A stretch of 6,157 nucleotides of DNA, taken from Sediminibacterium sp. Lineage in GTDB: Bacteria > Bacteroidota > Bacteroidia > Chitinophagales > Chitinophagaceae. The stretch lies in the NCBI GenBank assembly GCA_023256555.1, contig JALRFB010000062.1, positions 1 through 6,157 of the forward strand, given 5' to 3'. The notes below the pieces were generated by a model. The model ran no database searches. It had not been told where the DNA came from and saw nothing but the letters and a program-made list of their open reading frames with translations. Shown in pieces: positions 5,870-6,157 of this stretch. Made by a program: the position numbers and the translations under genes. Each line of letters opens with the position of its first letter. Position 1 is the first letter of the stretch.

Positions 5870-5877
5870 TAGATTTG
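5870..5877 (+). promoter_or_regulatory. -7 promoter box for the acyl-CoA dehydrogenase gene
   Basis: TAGATTTG matches TAnnTTTG exactly and predicts a start near 5881, a leader of about 28 bases before the ATG at 5909. The -33 position falls in the palindrome at 5848-5863 and lacks a clear TTG. Confidence 0.5.
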
Positions 5878-5908
5878 TAGTAGAATTGACCCTTTAAAAT
5901 AGAATTTT

Positions 5909-6157
5909 ATGGCAGTTAGAGTAGACTTATTTGAATCTCCAGATCATTATCAGTTAGATGAATTATTAAGTGAAGAACATCTCATGGTAAGAACTGCTGT
6001 AAGAGATTATGTGAAGAAAGAAATTTCTCCCATTATTGAAGAGTATGCACAAAGAGCAGAATTCCCTCAACATATTGTAAAGCAATTGGGTGACTTAGGA
6101 TGTTTTGGCCCCACTGTGCCTGCAGAATATGGAGGTGGCGGTTTAGACTATATCAGT
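5909..6157 (+). CDS. Acyl-CoA dehydrogenase, glutaryl-CoA dehydrogenase-like, C-terminus beyond the window
   Basis: The frame opens at the ATG 5909-5911 and runs for 83 codons to the right edge. It shows the alpha-helical N-terminal domain of the FAD-dependent acyl-CoA dehydrogenases: LLSEEHLMVRTAVRDYVKKE (residues 19-38), then a short helix ending GDLGCFGPTVPAEYGGGGLDY (61-81), the standard loop leading into the first substrate-binding helices. Full-length members have about 380-400 residues, so only a fifth is here. The N-terminal wording, especially S-P-I-I-E-E-Y-A and P-A-E-Y-G-G-G-G-L-D-Y, resembles Bacteroidota proteins annotated as glutaryl-CoA dehydrogenase (lysine/tryptophan catabolism, glutaryl-CoA to crotonyl-CoA). 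The discriminating active-site residues lie outside the window, so the substrate is not settled. The family is firm. It is divergent from dctA with a shared 123-base control region. Confidence 0.85.
   Translation, partial: MAVRVDLFESPDHYQLDELLSEEHLMVRTAVRDYVKKEISPIIEEYAQRAEFPQHIVKQLGDLGCFGPTVPAEYGGGGLDYIS

Overview
The window looks like ordinary chromosome of an AT-rich member of the Bacteroidota. Three things suggest this. Promoter-like TAnnTTTG (-7) boxes precede most transcription units, Shine-Dalgarno sequences are absent or very weak, and the encoded proteins (NylB-type serine hydrolase, small lipoprotein, exported GH13 amylase, type 2 PyrF, glutaryl-CoA-dehydrogenase-like enzyme) read like those of Chitinophagaceae and relatives. 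The family-level placement is an impression, not a test. I see no tRNA, rRNA, CRISPR array, insertion sequence, phage gene or integration scar.

Layout. Positions 1-479 (minus) hold the N-terminal two thirds or so of a nitroreductase-family flavoprotein that runs off the left edge. It is divergent from a membrane-anchored serine hydrolase (565-1713, plus). A strong bidirectional hairpin terminator (1734-1765) separates that gene from two minus-strand genes: a 50-residue membrane protein (1785-1937) and, upstream of it, a small lipoprotein (2000-2407). The lipoprotein gene is divergent from a secreted alpha-amylase-family gene (2458-3780, plus), and pyrF (3789-4595) follows only 8 bases behind the amylase. 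A DctA-type dicarboxylate symporter (4607-5785, minus) converges on pyrF with an 11-base gap. Across a 123-base divergent promoter region lies the start of an acyl-CoA dehydrogenase (5909 onward, plus) that runs off the right edge. No gene-free stretch exceeds about 125 bases.

How the genes relate. Most are unrelated housekeeping or catabolic functions. The plausible functional pairs are amylase-pyrF (shared transcript by spacing), lipoprotein plus small membrane protein (same strand, shared terminator), and dctA/acyl-CoA dehydrogenase (back-to-back promoters around a palindrome, so possibly one regulator for organic-acid uptake and acyl-CoA oxidation). I did not find a convincing new multi-gene system. 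The points most worth a second look are the dctA/dehydrogenase palindrome, a possibly leaderless lipoprotein mRNA, the 50-residue membrane protein, and the unexpected amylase-pyrF linkage.
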